Below are positions 45,814-55,450 of a stretch of DNA of 64,000 bases, piece after piece. Source of the stretch: Gilvimarinus japonicus (GTDB lineage: Bacteria; Pseudomonadota; Gammaproteobacteria; Pseudomonadales; Cellvibrionaceae); assembly GCF_042847215.1 (NCBI RefSeq), contig NZ_AP031500.1, forward strand, positions 558,001-622,000, given 5' to 3'. Every line of letters begins with the position of its first letter. Position 1 is the first letter of the stretch. The notes beneath the pieces were generated by a model. It did not search any database, had not been told where the DNA came from, and saw nothing but the letters and a program-made list of their open reading frames with translations. The translations under genes and the position numbers were made by a program.

Positions 45814-46084
45814 CCGCGGTTAAGTCCTTTTTGGCTGTGTTGCGACGTCTATTGTGCAAAATAATAGGTCTGCTGCACGAGTAATTACATCAACGGTTCC
45901 TATTATTCACCAGTGGTTAGGTTACCCATTCGTGGTGGCGCCGCCTGTTTTTGGCGTAAGCACTCATTAGTGTACGGCTGGTACATCATTGTAACCATTA
46001 GTGCATTGTGGCAGAACTGCCTGTGGTTTCTTATCGTATAGTCCTGCAACGTCATCCATTCTGGGGTTAGGGATAATACTCACT
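45814..46084. promoter_or_regulatory. Divergent control region of LytTR regulator and TonB receptor; candidate direct-repeat operator
   Basis: CATTAGTGTA at 45965-45974 and CATTAGTGCA at 45996-46005 form a direct repeat whose starts are 31 bp apart, three helical turns. LytTR proteins bind paired direct repeats on one DNA face, so this is a candidate operator. Protein binding is untested. Confidence 0.45.
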
Positions 46085-48475
46085 ATGAACACTTTTATGC
46101 ATCGCCCGTTGTGGGCTGTCGTTATTTTTTGTCTTGCTGTTCTGCCTGCCACGGCAGCTGACCTGATGGTCGATATTAAGGATCAGGCTACGTTAAGAAC
46201 GCTCGAGAGCGCGCGAGTGATAGTAACTGATCGGGACGGTCGCCGTACCGAAGCTACCAGCAATACCCAAGGGCGCGTTAGGTTTGAGGGTTTGGCTCCT
46301 GGCTTATATGAGCTGCTCATTACGCAAGCGAATTACAACAGCGTACGGCTGCCGAGTGTGCGTGTCATAGAAGATAAGACCACACCGGTCAATGTGGCGT
46401 TGGTGGCGGTACCGAGCGGCATGGAGGAGGTGCTGATTTTAGGTAGCGGCAATACCGGCCGGTGGCTCAGTTCGGCTGGTGCAACGGAGCTTGATCGCGA
46501 GGCGCTGCGCAGTTCGGCCGGTAGTGGAGGGGATGTGTTACGGGCGCTGGATGGTTTGCCGGGGTTGTTCTCCGATGGCGAATATTCAAGCTTTACCGTG
46601 CGAGGTAACGGCCCACGGGATAACCAAATTTTAGTGGACGGTGTGCCCTTTGATAATGTGGTGCATTTTAGTGATAACTTTGGTGAATTAGAAGATGTAG
46701 AAGGCGGCGGGCGCTATAGCGTGTTTGCGCCTAACACGATCGGTAAAGCGGATTTTCAGCCAGGTGGCTGGTCCGCCGCTTACGGCGGACGTGCCGGTTC
46801 TTTATTGCAGTTGGAGGTCGCCGAGGGTAACCCCGAGACGCCATCTTACAGTGCGAGAATAGACATTGCCGGGCTTGAGGTTGGCTACGATGGTCCGACT
46901 GGCGTGCTGGACAATACCAGCCTGTTGTTCTCGGCCCGGCAGCTTAACTTTGGCCGTCTGTTTGAGATGGTAGGTTTGGACGACGTAGGCGAGCCAGAGC
47001 TGACCGATATAATTTTAAAAACCACAACGCGCTTTGACAGTGGTGGCACGTTTAACTTTCTCGCCATACACGCACCCGAAGAGTACAACCGCGACATCGA
47101 CCATGTGTTGGCGTCGGATGAAGATGAGCCGGGTACTTATGAAGATGTAGACTTGGTGTCCCAAACGGCCGACAACACCTTGGTGTCACTGCGTTGGCAG
47201 CATCTGTTGGGCGAGAGCGCCGATTTAACCAATAGTTTGTATTATCGTCATTACGGTGAAGAGTCACAAAGCGGTGAGGCCTATCCGGATCTAGTTCCAC
47301 TGGATACGCCAGCGTCTGAGGTGCCGCAGCGGTTCCCCATAATTACCTCCCAGCGCGATGAGTCAGAAATTGGCTGGCGCCTTGATTTTGGTTACGACAA
47401 CGTTTTTGGGCGCTTTAGCGCCGGGGTGCGAGTTTTACAGTTGGACTTGGATCTTTCCCTCGCGCTGGATGATGACTGGATTCGCTATGAGTACGATCAA
47501 TCCGATTTTCGCCCGTCGTCCGAGCAAAAATATATCGTGCTAACACCTGAATCACTCAACTCTGCCTATGCCGATAAGTCGGTGCAGTACGCGGGGTACC
47601 TTGAGCAAAGCTTTGCACTAGGACCGTTAGATTTGCGCGCCGGGCTGCGCTTTGATGCCGACGAGCTAACTGGGCACGATGCTGTCTCGCCTCGACTGGG
47701 AACATCGTGGCCTGTGGGTGAATCGGTTACGTTAACCGCGACCGCCGGACGTTACTTACAGGCGCCACGCATTGATGAGTTGGCTATTGATTCCGCCAAT
47801 ACCAATCTCGATTACGAAAAAATAGATCAGCTAACGGTAGGTATGAGTTACCGTTACAGCGATAACATCGAGATTTTTATCGAGCCTTACTATCAAGTCA
47901 TTAGCGATCGAATCGTTCAGCTCGATGGAGTCAATCAAACCTACGGTAATATCGGCGAGGGCACCTCGTTTGGGGTAGATACGGCGATAACCCGCTACTT
48001 TGCTAATGGCTGGTCGGCCAGTGCCACGTACTCGTACAACGACGCCGTTTATAAAGACTCGGCACAAGGCGAAGAATACGATGCCGATTACAATCGCCCT
48101 CACGCGTTTGGTTTGGGTGGCGTGTGGGAGATCAACCAACGCTGGAAAGTTTCCAGCCGGGTGAAATGGGCCTCGGGCCGGCCGTTTGGTGATTTTATTG
48201 TCAACGATAACGTATTGGGTGACGGTGAACCACTGCGCTATAGCAAAGAGACCATTAGCAATAATACCGAACGCTATGACAGCTATAGCTCCGTGAATAT
48301 TCGGGTCGATTATCGACGTGACTTAGGTCCGATGGATGTGATTGCTTTTGTCGATATCATTAATGTGTTGGGCGCCGAGAATCCAAACAATAGTGAATTT
48401 AACGAGCGCACAGGTGAGGATACACCCGAAGAGGGCTCAATGTTGCCATTGTTGGGGCTGCGCTTTGAGTGGTAG
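46085..48475 (+). CDS. TonB-dependent outer-membrane receptor with N-terminal carboxypeptidase-regulatory-like domain
   Basis: 796 residues from the ATG at 46085 (frame open from 46001). Signal peptide ends near TAAD. Residues about 27-110 form a CarboxypepD_reg-like beta-sandwich (RVRFEGLAPGLYELLI). A plug follows (VLRALDGLPGLF, FTVRGNGPRDNQILVDGVPF, AAYGGRAGSLLQLEV), then a beta-barrel ending in the aromatic LRFEW. Such receptors import siderophores, vitamins or oligosaccharides with TonB energy. The substrate cannot be read; the position beside a LytTR regulator and a Ser-rich lipoprotein makes a carbohydrate possible. It is rather divergent from siderophore receptors. Confidence 0.9.
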   Translation: MNTFMHRPLWAVVIFCLAVLPATAADLMVDIKDQATLRTLESARVIVTDRDGRRTEATSNTQGRVRFEGLAPGLYELLITQANYNSVRLPSVRVIEDKTTPVNVALVAVPSGMEEVLILGSGNTGRWLSSAGATELDREALRSSAGSGGDVLRALDGLPGLFSDGEYSSFTVRGNGPRDNQILVDGVPFDNVVHFSDNFGELEDVEGGGRYSVFAPNTIGKADFQPGGWSAAYGGRAGSLLQLEVAEGNPETPSYSARIDIAGLEVGYDGPTGVLDNTSLLFSARQLNFGRLFEMVGLDDVGEPELTDIILKTTTRFDSGGTFNFLAIHAPEEYNRDIDHVLASDEDEPGTYEDVDLVSQTADNTLVSLRWQHLLGESADLTNSLYYRHYGEESQSGEAYPDLVPLDTPASEVPQRFPIITSQRDESEIGWRLDFGYDNVFGRFSAGVRVLQLDLDLSLALDDDWIRYEYDQSDFRPSSEQKYIVLTPESLNSAYADKSVQYAGYLEQSFALGPLDLRAGLRFDADELTGHDAVSPRLGTSWPVGESVTLTATAGRYLQAPRIDELAIDSANTNLDYEKIDQLTVGMSYRYSDNIEIFIEPYYQVISDRIVQLDGVNQTYGNIGEGTSFGVDTAITRYFANGWSASATYSYNDAVYKDSAQGEEYDADYNRPHAFGLGGVWEINQRWKVSSRVKWASGRPFGDFIVNDNVLGDGEPLRYSKETISNNTERYDSYSSVNIRVDYRRDLGPMDVIAFVDIINVLGAENPNNSEFNERTGEDTPEEGSMLPLLGLRFEW

Positions 48476-48764
48476 TTTTTTTACTCTAGCTCTACTGATA
48501 GAACGTTCGCCGATACTTCCCCCACACTTCTTGCTCAAGCAGGCAATGGTCTGTGTTATGGGTTCCTGCTTGAGGTGTTTCTCGGCGACTAAAACGCTTC
48601 GTTACCCTAAATCCTTTTCAATGTGCACCCCTAATGTTGAGGGTATGTTTGCCAAGGGCGACGAATTACGATGTGAACAGCGCAGCTCTGTAGTCAGGCC
48701 CTTGGGTGTTTGACTGTGTAAGGAGATGTGATTCGAAAAAGGTATTTTAAAAGGGGTGAGGAAA

Positions 48765-50210
48765 GTGAAAAAATTTAACCTATTTATAGCGTCTATGGCA
48801 GTGTGCTTGGTGGCAGGGTGTGGGTCATCGGATGATGACGATGATTCTGGCGTGAGTAGCTCGTCGAGCTCTCAAGTTGCTAGCTCCGAGTCGTCCAGCA
48901 GTACCGTGAGCTCTGAGGCCTCCTCAGAGTCGTCATCTTCGGTGTCGCTAAGCAGCTCGTCAGCCTCCAGTGATCAAACCAGTAGCGCCGTTAGCTCCAG
49001 CGAAGAATCGTCTAGCTCAATGGCCTCCAGCGAGCAGTCATCGACGAGCTCGGTTGCGTCTAGCAGTTCGGTTGCGTCGTCATCCAGCTCGTCTGAGCCG
49101 TCGTTAACCGGGGCCTTTGGTGGCCTGGCGATTTCTGGCTTAAGCTACAAAAATGAGAATCACGAGGGTATTACTTCCGCAGATGGGGAGTTTATGTTTG
49201 ACTCACTGTATGAAGGAACGACCTTTTCTTTGGGGGAGATAGAACTCCCGCAAATTGGGGCGTCACCAGCGATGTCGCCGTTAGCTTTTACAGGCTCGGT
49301 AGTGATTACTGGCGGTATCAGTGCTAAGGGATTTAACGTCTATTGGCTGCTTTTAAGCTTGGATGATGACGACGACTGGAGCAATGGCATTCAGATTCCG
49401 GAGCAAGTTAGCGAGCTTTCGGGCCCTATTAATTTTGATCTCTACCCGGAAGACTTCGCCAAAAGCTCTGGGGTGGTCAATGCTTTGGCAAACTCGGGTA
49501 AAAGTGAAGGCGCGCTAGAATTGTCAGATCGTCTGCAGGCAGGAGCCGAGTACCTAAAGGCAGTCCGTGAAGGGGACGACTCCGAGTATGGAGCGTCGTC
49601 GCTTAAAACTAAGGAGACAGTGGTCTACTTCACCGGAGCGCCAGTTGAAATAGTTGAAACAGACGCCCTGCTTATTCCTACTTGGGGAGGTTGCGCTATC
49701 GTGCATCAGAGCGGCATGATGGCCTCCGAGAGCTGTGACCTCTACAAGATAGGTGATAACGATTTAGTGGCGGGAGCGAGAGGCGAAAATAGCCTCCATG
49801 GGATTGTAAAACTAAATCATATTTTTGCAGAGGGCGCGAGTGAGCCCTACGGCTTTTGGTCCAGTGTTTTTAGTGACCGCACCGCTAATGCAGCGGCTAG
49901 TGCTCCGGTGGTCACCGGTACGTTTGAGTTGCCGGGGCAGGAATTGGCTGCCGATTTAACCGGTAGTAGTCATGATACTGAAGCCGAAGATGTGCAGGTG
50001 AGCCTGACAATTAATGCTGACGGCAGTTGCCTCTTTAAGCTTAGCGAGGACGATTCGGTGCCGTGTGAAGTGACAGAGGGTGAGCGCATCTCCGGCCTGG
50101 GTGGCGCGAGCGGAAAACTTTATGGCACTATTTCGGATTCGTCTATCGTTGTCACATGGCACGACTCAGATGAAGAGCTGATTTACGGCTACGGCTTTGC
50201 CGATAGATAG
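48765..50210 (+). CDS. Serine-rich-linker lipoprotein, unknown function
   Basis: 481 residues from the GTG at 48765 (GGGG upstream; GTG at 48756 is the alternative start). Lipobox VAGC near residue 19, then DDDDD and a poly-Ser linker to about 110 with Val, Ala and Glu interspersed. The mature domain begins with GAFGGLAISGLSYK and has a repeated SADGEFMFDSLYEGTTF pattern seen in surface lipoproteins; several DDDDD-like acidic clusters may bind Ca2+. I recognise no enzyme motif. It follows the TonB receptor by about 290 bp on the same strand and could be its surface partner. The linker style matches the GH5 lipoprotein at the left of the window. Confidence 0.8.
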   Translation: MKKFNLFIASMAVCLVAGCGSSDDDDDSGVSSSSSSQVASSESSSSTVSSEASSESSSSVSLSSSSASSDQTSSAVSSSEESSSSMASSEQSSTSSVASSSSVASSSSSSEPSLTGAFGGLAISGLSYKNENHEGITSADGEFMFDSLYEGTTFSLGEIELPQIGASPAMSPLAFTGSVVITGGISAKGFNVYWLLLSLDDDDDWSNGIQIPEQVSELSGPINFDLYPEDFAKSSGVVNALANSGKSEGALELSDRLQAGAEYLKAVREGDDSEYGASSLKTKETVVYFTGAPVEIVETDALLIPTWGGCAIVHQSGMMASESCDLYKIGDNDLVAGARGENSLHGIVKLNHIFAEGASEPYGFWSSVFSDRTANAAASAPVVTGTFELPGQELAADLTGSSHDTEAEDVQVSLTINADGSCLFKLSEDDSVPCEVTEGERISGLGGASGKLYGTISDSSIVVTWHDSDEELIYGYGFADR

Positions 50211-50242
50211 TAAACACCGATAGAGCGCAAATGTTACTTGAT

Positions 50243-50268
50243 AGCGGGGCCTCGTTAGAGGCCCCGCT
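50243..50268 (+). terminator. GC-rich hairpin after the Ser-rich lipoprotein gene
   Basis: AGCGGGGCCTC and GAGGCCCCGCT form an 11-bp perfect stem with a GTTA loop, 33 bases after the stop. Only a weak T-rich tail (ACTTCTTT) follows, so termination is likely but imperfect. It also lies at the end of the convergent LuxR gene. Confidence 0.7.
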
Positions 50269-50354
50269 ACTTCTTTGCGAGGGTTTAAATCGTTGGGAAT
50301 GCCCTGATGTGAGCGTCTGAACCTAGGCGTTTTCGGTAATTTAGTCAGTCGTAT

Positions 50355-51530
50355 TTAGCAAGGCCTTGGCGCGGGGATAGAAGCCAGCAAGTTAACCAAC
50401 TGCATTTGGTTGCTGACACCTGTTTTCTCAAAAATAGTGCGTAGTTGCTCCCGCACGGTATAAACTGATTTATCCTCTTTTTGCGCGATCTCTTTGGCTG
50501 ACTCTAACAGGGAGAAGCGCTGACAAACCCGGGCTTCGGCATTGGTTAACTGGAACATGCGTTGTAATGACTGCTCAGATAGATGGCCCACTAACTCTGG
50601 CGCCAGTACATACACCATAGCCCCGCGAAAGGTCGATCGGCCCGCCTGCTCCTCGATAATAGAATCTACCCCAATAAACGCTTTTGTGCCATCTTCGCGC
50701 TCGACCGGAGCGAGTTTCTCGTTATAGCCCAAGTCGACATCCTTAGTGATGGCAACAGATTGGGTAATGGCATGTTGAAACGTTTTGTTGATATTCTCGT
50801 TTTGCAATCGCAGGTGAGTTCCGCCAGCAATCATTAACTGCGACTGCTCTTGAAGAAATGCCTGCATTGATTGGTTTTGGGTGATTAGCTCGCCAAATTC
50901 ATTAAGCAGTGCCACGGGTACGCGCATTTTATTGAGCGCGGCACGAATGTACACTGTGTCGTTGGCGCTGCTGGATAGCTCTATGCGCATTTTCATCGCA
51001 TGTTCTATATAAGGCGAGAGTGCTTCAAAGCGTATCATCTCTTCGGGTTGGTATTCGCCTTGTAATTCAGAGCGGTTGTGAATAAACACGCAGGTGTGCT
51101 TTGCATCGCGAAACAGTGTGGCCCCCGCACAATAAAGAATATTGTTTCTGCGGCTCCAGTCGTAGGCGGGTGTGCTCTCAACCTCGGCGCGATTGGGCAT
51201 CAAGTTGCTGGCGATCCACGAATGAGGTTCGCCGGTTAAAATGGCGAGGTGGGTCATGTCATGTTTAAAATAGTCCGCCACATACGTTTGCATCTCAATC
51301 TCAGAGGGCTGGGTGCCAGCACACTCTTGAAATATGGGGACGAGTTGCTCTGCGATGGCAATATACAAATGAGTGCTGCGAAGATTAAAATGACTACAAA
51401 AAGCATCTAGGAATTTTTGCCAGCCACCTTCGTGACTATTAGCTTGAAGCAGCAATCCAAGCAGAAACGTGTCTTGAGGGTAAACTGTGGGGAGTTCGCT
51501 ATCCCTAGTGTTATTCGAAGTATCCTGCAT
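50355..51530 (-). CDS. LuxR-type helix-turn-helix regulator
   Basis: 391 residues. The C-terminal 65 residues are a LuxR/GerE-type HTH (LTNAEARVCQRFSLLESAKEIA, then VYTVREQLRTIFEKTG). The N-terminal 320 residues are an uncharacterised sensory part with a PAS-like stretch around VPVALLNEFGELITQNQ. No receiver Asp and no autoinducer-domain signature is evident, so the signal is unknown. AAGGGA precedes the ATG. It converges with the Ser-rich lipoprotein and is upstream of, but transcribed the same way as, the end of the guanidine operon, with a terminator between. Confidence 0.87.
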   Translation of the reverse strand: MQDTSNNTRDSELPTVYPQDTFLLGLLLQANSHEGGWQKFLDAFCSHFNLRSTHLYIAIAEQLVPIFQECAGTQPSEIEMQTYVADYFKHDMTHLAILTGEPHSWIASNLMPNRAEVESTPAYDWSRRNNILYCAGATLFRDAKHTCVFIHNRSELQGEYQPEEMIRFEALSPYIEHAMKMRIELSSSANDTVYIRAALNKMRVPVALLNEFGELITQNQSMQAFLQEQSQLMIAGGTHLRLQNENINKTFQHAITQSVAITKDVDLGYNEKLAPVEREDGTKAFIGVDSIIEEQAGRSTFRGAMVYVLAPELVGHLSEQSLQRMFQLTNAEARVCQRFSLLESAKEIAQKEDKSVYTVREQLRTIFEKTGVSNQMQLVNLLASIPAPRPC

Positions 51531-51692
51531 CGTGTTCCCTTTTATCCGCCTGTCGTTTTTGTTTTGTCAATCCCTAGCTGTGGGGGGTGTTTGATAATTA
51601 TGTTTAAAATGAGCGGTGAGTCAAGTTTTATGCGTGATCCTCTTCTGTGTATCGCTAGTGTTGTGTTCAGGCGAGGACGATTTATGATTTAA

Positions 51693-51728
51693 GTAAAGCC
51701 CCTGTTGGCCTTGCCACAGGGGCTTTAC
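51693..51728. terminator. Long hairpin terminator at the end of the guanidine operon
   Basis: GTAAAGCCCCTGT and ACAGGGGCTTTAC form a perfect 13-bp stem, with an inner TGGC/GCCA pairing in the loop. It lies just after the carboxylase stop. The A/T ends of the stem could supply the tail in either direction. Confidence 0.8.
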
Positions 51729-51729
51729 C

Positions 51730-54700
51730 CTATAGTGCTGTCATAACCACCAACGTTTGCCCTGGTTTAACGCCGCCGCCAGGGCTTTTTAGCAGCTGTT
51801 TAACACGGCCTGCGATGGGTGCGGTGATGTTGATCTCCATTTTCATGGACTCTAACACCAGTAGAGTTTGTCCGGCGTCTACTTCGTCGCCGACCTCAAC
51901 GTTTAATTGCCAAACACTGCCAGACACTGAGCTGTCTACCGGCGTGTCGCCTTCGGCAAGGTCGAGCTCGTCTTCGCTATCGGTTTGCTCGATGGGGGTG
52001 AAGTTAAATTGTCCGTCGCGGTGCCAGCGTGCCAGCTCCGCGTCAAACGCCTGTTGTCGGGCGGCGTTAAAGGTTTCGATCTCGGCGCTGGCTGCGGCAA
52101 TGTTTGCCTCGTAGTCGGCCAAACTAAACTCGGTGTGCTCGATGGTGAGCGGGTATTGTCCGCGCGGAAAGTCTTGGCGAATTTGTTTTAGCTCATCACG
52201 GCTTACAGGGTAAAATTTCACTTGATCAAAAAAGCGCAATAGCCAAGGCTGTTCGAACTCTTTGGTGGTTCGGTAGCGGTTCCACATTTGCAGTGTGCGG
52301 CCGACAAACTGATAGCCGCCCGGGCCCTCCATGCCGTACACGCACATATAGGCGCCGCCGATGCCAACTGAGTTTTCTGCGGTCCAGGTGCGGGCGGGGT
52401 TGTACTTGGTGGTAACCAGGCGATGGCGTGGATCCATGGGGGTGGCGACCGGTGCCCCGAGGTAAACGTCGCCTAATCCCATCACTAAGTACGATGCATC
52501 AAAGACGATTTTTTTAACGTCTTCGATGCTGTCTAAGCCGTTAATACGGCGAATAAACTCTAGGTTAGACGGGCACCAAGGCGCGCCGGGGCGCACGCTT
52601 TGCTGGTATTTTTCAATCGCGAGCTGGCAAGCTTCGTCATCCCATGACAGCGGGATATGCACGATACGCGATGGCACGCTTAAGTTGGCGATTTGTGTCG
52701 CCAGGTAATGCTCACCTTTTTGCAGGTGCGTTAGTAGCATGTCTAGCGAAAGTGCCTGGCTGTTGTAGTGAATTTGCAGCGAGCGAATCCCCGGGGTGAG
52801 TTCACGCATACCTTCCAAAGCATTTTCTTGCAGCCACTGCATCAATGCATGAGCGCGAAAACGCAGACGAATATCCAGTTGCAACGGGCCGTACTCGACC
52901 AATAAAAAGTGATCGCCCGCGGTGCGGTAGCGTACTTGCTCGCCGACTTCATCGGCATTGAGCTCGCCAACGATAGGGGTGGGCAGCTCATCAATGGTTA
53001 CGGTTTTTCCAAGTTCTAACGGCGTAGAGATTAGTGCATCGATACTATTTTGTTGTTCAGCTTCAATACTAACGGCCTGGGCAACGGTTACGGGCGAAAA
53101 ACGGATCGTATCACCGGCGCGCAACTGCCCCAGCTTCCATAAATCTGCACTAATAACCGTAGCGGGGCAAACAAAGCCACCCAGCGATGGGCCGTCGGGG
53201 CCGAGAATAACCGGCATGTCGCCGGTAAAGTCGACGGTGCCAAAGGCATAGGCATTGTCGTGAATGTTGGACGGGTGCATGCCCGCCTCGCCACCAGTGG
53301 TGCGTGCCCACTCGAGTTTGGGGCCATTCAGGCGCACACCGGTACGGCTGGAGTTATAGTGTACTTCCCAGTCGGTGGTAAAAAAGGTGGCGATGTCGCC
53401 TGGGGTAAAAAACTCTGGTGCGCCGTGGGGGCCGTAAATAACGCGCAGTTCCCAATGGTTGTCGATCGCGGGCTTAAGCGTGGGGGGCAAGTTATTGCTT
53501 TGTTCAGTGTTGCTCGATGTAAAACATTTAAGTACATCGCCGGCGAGCAATGCCCGACCATTGTGGCCACCAAATTGGCCGAGCGTAAAGGTAGATTTAG
53601 ATCCGAGATAATCGGGGCAGTCGATACCCCCGGCTACGGCGAGGTACGCACGCGCACCTTGCTCGCTAACGCGACCAAGGCTTAGAGTTTGGCCCGCCGC
53701 CACGGAAAACGGCTGCCAGCTGGCAATGGCTTTACCATCGAGTTTTGCATCAATCTCGGCGCCGGTTAATACGCACTGAGTGCTAAAACCAAACTGCAGT
53801 GTCGGACCCTGTACAGTAATTTCCAGTGCGGCGGCATCGGCGCTGTTGTTGAGCAGACGGTTGGCGAGTCGAAAGCCGTAGTTGTCGAACGGGCCTGAAG
53901 GCGGCACGCCGATGTGCCAGTAACCGCTGCGACCGGGGTAATCTTGCACAGTGGTTTGCGTGCCCCCGGTGAGTACGTCAATTCGCGCTTCACTAAACGT
54001 ACGCTCGTTTAAATAGCGCGTGGTTATCTCGCCGTTAATAAAAATGGCCTCGCGCAACAGCTCGGTTACGTAGGCTTTGTTGGTTTGAATACCGTACAGG
54101 GAGCTTGCTTTTAAACTGAGCTCGAGTAAGTCGATGGCGTTATCACGGTTATCGGCTTTGGCGATGACCTTGGCGAGCATTGGGTCAAAATAGGGCGACA
54201 CTTCTAAACCAGATTCAACCCAGTGGTCGATACGCAACACTTTGTCGTTGGTGCGAAACGTCTCGGGCCACTTGACCTCACTTAACAGGCCGGCACAAGG
54301 CTGAAAGTTTTTCACCGGATCTTCGGCATACAGGCGGACTTGAATGGCGTGACCTTTGGGGGCGAGTACTGCGTGTTCACCCATCAGGTTGGTTAAGTCG
54401 CCCGCGGCCAAACGAACCATCCACGAGACTAAATCAACGCCCCAGACCTCTTCGGTTACGCCGTGCTCGACTTGTAAGCGGGTGTTAACTTCTAAGAAAT
54501 AAAAGGTTTGATCGAGTGCGTCGTAAATATACTCAACGGTGCCCGCGCCGCGGTATTGTACGGCGGCTAACAAGCTGGCGGCCGTGTCGTGCATTTGCTT
54601 GCGAACCGTTTGTGGCAAGTTGGGTGCGGGGCACTCCTCGATGACCTTTTGGTTGCGGCGCTGGCTGGAGCAATCGCGCTCGCCAAGGGCGACGGCGTTG

Positions 54701-55353
54701 CCGGTGCCGTCGCCGAAAACCTGAACCTCAATATGGCGAGCCTGGCCGATAAACTTTTCTAAAAAGACGCGGTCGTCCGAGAAGTTATTGGCGCCTAGCT
54801 GACGCACAGATTCAAAGCTGTCGCGCAGTTCGCTCTCGCTGTTGCAAAGCTTCATGCCTATACCGCCACCGCCGGCGCTGCTTTTAAGCATTACCGGGTA
54901 GCCGATAGTACTGGCGTGCGAGCAGGCGTCGTCTAAGCTTGTAAGCAGATCGGTACCGGGCACGAGCGGTACGCCGTTTTGTTCGGCGACTTCGCGGGCG
55001 CGATGCTTGAGACCAAATACTTCCATCTGTACTGGCGTCGGGCCGATAAAAGCAATGCCGGCGTCTTCGCACTGGGTGACAAATCTGGGGTTCTCACTTA
55101 AAAAGCCGTAACCTGGATGAACCGCCTGAGCGCCGGTTTCGGTGGCAACCTCGATGATTTTATCTTGGTTGAGGTAGGTCTGTGCGGCACTGCCTTCGCC
55201 TAAACAATAGGCTTCGTCGGCCAAGCTAACGTGCAAGCTGGCAGCGTCGGCCTGGGCGTACACCGCCACCGATTGGATGTTCATTTGTTTTAACGTGCGA
55301 ATAATACGAACGGCAATAGCGCCGCGATTGGCAATGAGTACCTTGCTAAACAT
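51730..55353 (-). CDS. Biotin-dependent urea/guanidine carboxylase
   Basis: 1207 residues, the full length of urea carboxylase. Biotin carboxylase (about 1-450; KSSAGGGGIGMKL, HIEVQVFGDG, EVNTRLQVEHGVTE), then the AHS2- and AHS1-type carboxyltransferase halves (about 470-800 and 810-1030), and a C-terminal biotinyl domain with Lys in VLESMKMEI (K1171). It carboxylates urea or guanidine with bicarbonate and ATP. The guanidine-I riboswitch and two DUF1989 genes in the same operon point to guanidine carboxylase; the published substrate-specificity position (an Asp to Asn exchange) was not aligned here. It is the last gene of the operon; the terminator follows. GGAGAA precedes the ATG. Confidence 0.94.
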   Translation of the reverse strand: MFSKVLIANRGAIAVRIIRTLKQMNIQSVAVYAQADAASLHVSLADEAYCLGEGSAAQTYLNQDKIIEVATETGAQAVHPGYGFLSENPRFVTQCEDAGIAFIGPTPVQMEVFGLKHRAREVAEQNGVPLVPGTDLLTSLDDACSHASTIGYPVMLKSSAGGGGIGMKLCNSESELRDSFESVRQLGANNFSDDRVFLEKFIGQARHIEVQVFGDGTGNAVALGERDCSSQRRNQKVIEECPAPNLPQTVRKQMHDTAASLLAAVQYRGAGTVEYIYDALDQTFYFLEVNTRLQVEHGVTEEVWGVDLVSWMVRLAAGDLTNLMGEHAVLAPKGHAIQVRLYAEDPVKNFQPCAGLLSEVKWPETFRTNDKVLRIDHWVESGLEVSPYFDPMLAKVIAKADNRDNAIDLLELSLKASSLYGIQTNKAYVTELLREAIFINGEITTRYLNERTFSEARIDVLTGGTQTTVQDYPGRSGYWHIGVPPSGPFDNYGFRLANRLLNNSADAAALEITVQGPTLQFGFSTQCVLTGAEIDAKLDGKAIASWQPFSVAAGQTLSLGRVSEQGARAYLAVAGGIDCPDYLGSKSTFTLGQFGGHNGRALLAGDVLKCFTSSNTEQSNNLPPTLKPAIDNHWELRVIYGPHGAPEFFTPGDIATFFTTDWEVHYNSSRTGVRLNGPKLEWARTTGGEAGMHPSNIHDNAYAFGTVDFTGDMPVILGPDGPSLGGFVCPATVISADLWKLGQLRAGDTIRFSPVTVAQAVSIEAEQQNSIDALISTPLELGKTVTIDELPTPIVGELNADEVGEQVRYRTAGDHFLLVEYGPLQLDIRLRFRAHALMQWLQENALEGMRELTPGIRSLQIHYNSQALSLDMLLTHLQKGEHYLATQIANLSVPSRIVHIPLSWDDEACQLAIEKYQQSVRPGAPWCPSNLEFIRRINGLDSIEDVKKIVFDASYLVMGLGDVYLGAPVATPMDPRHRLVTTKYNPARTWTAENSVGIGGAYMCVYGMEGPGGYQFVGRTLQMWNRYRTTKEFEQPWLLRFFDQVKFYPVSRDELKQIRQDFPRGQYPLTIEHTEFSLADYEANIAAASAEIETFNAARQQAFDAELARWHRDGQFNFTPIEQTDSEDELDLAEGDTPVDSSVSGSVWQLNVEVGDEVDAGQTLLVLESMKMEINITAPIAGRVKQLLKSPGGGVKPGQTLVVMTAL

Positions 55354-55450
55354 GAGCGTTCTCCCGCGGGTCGTCCCGGGCTGTGCTGGTTAGTAGAGGT
55401 CGTCCCCTACGGCACTTGATGGTAAGTTGGATGAGCTTGCGCGCAGACGT

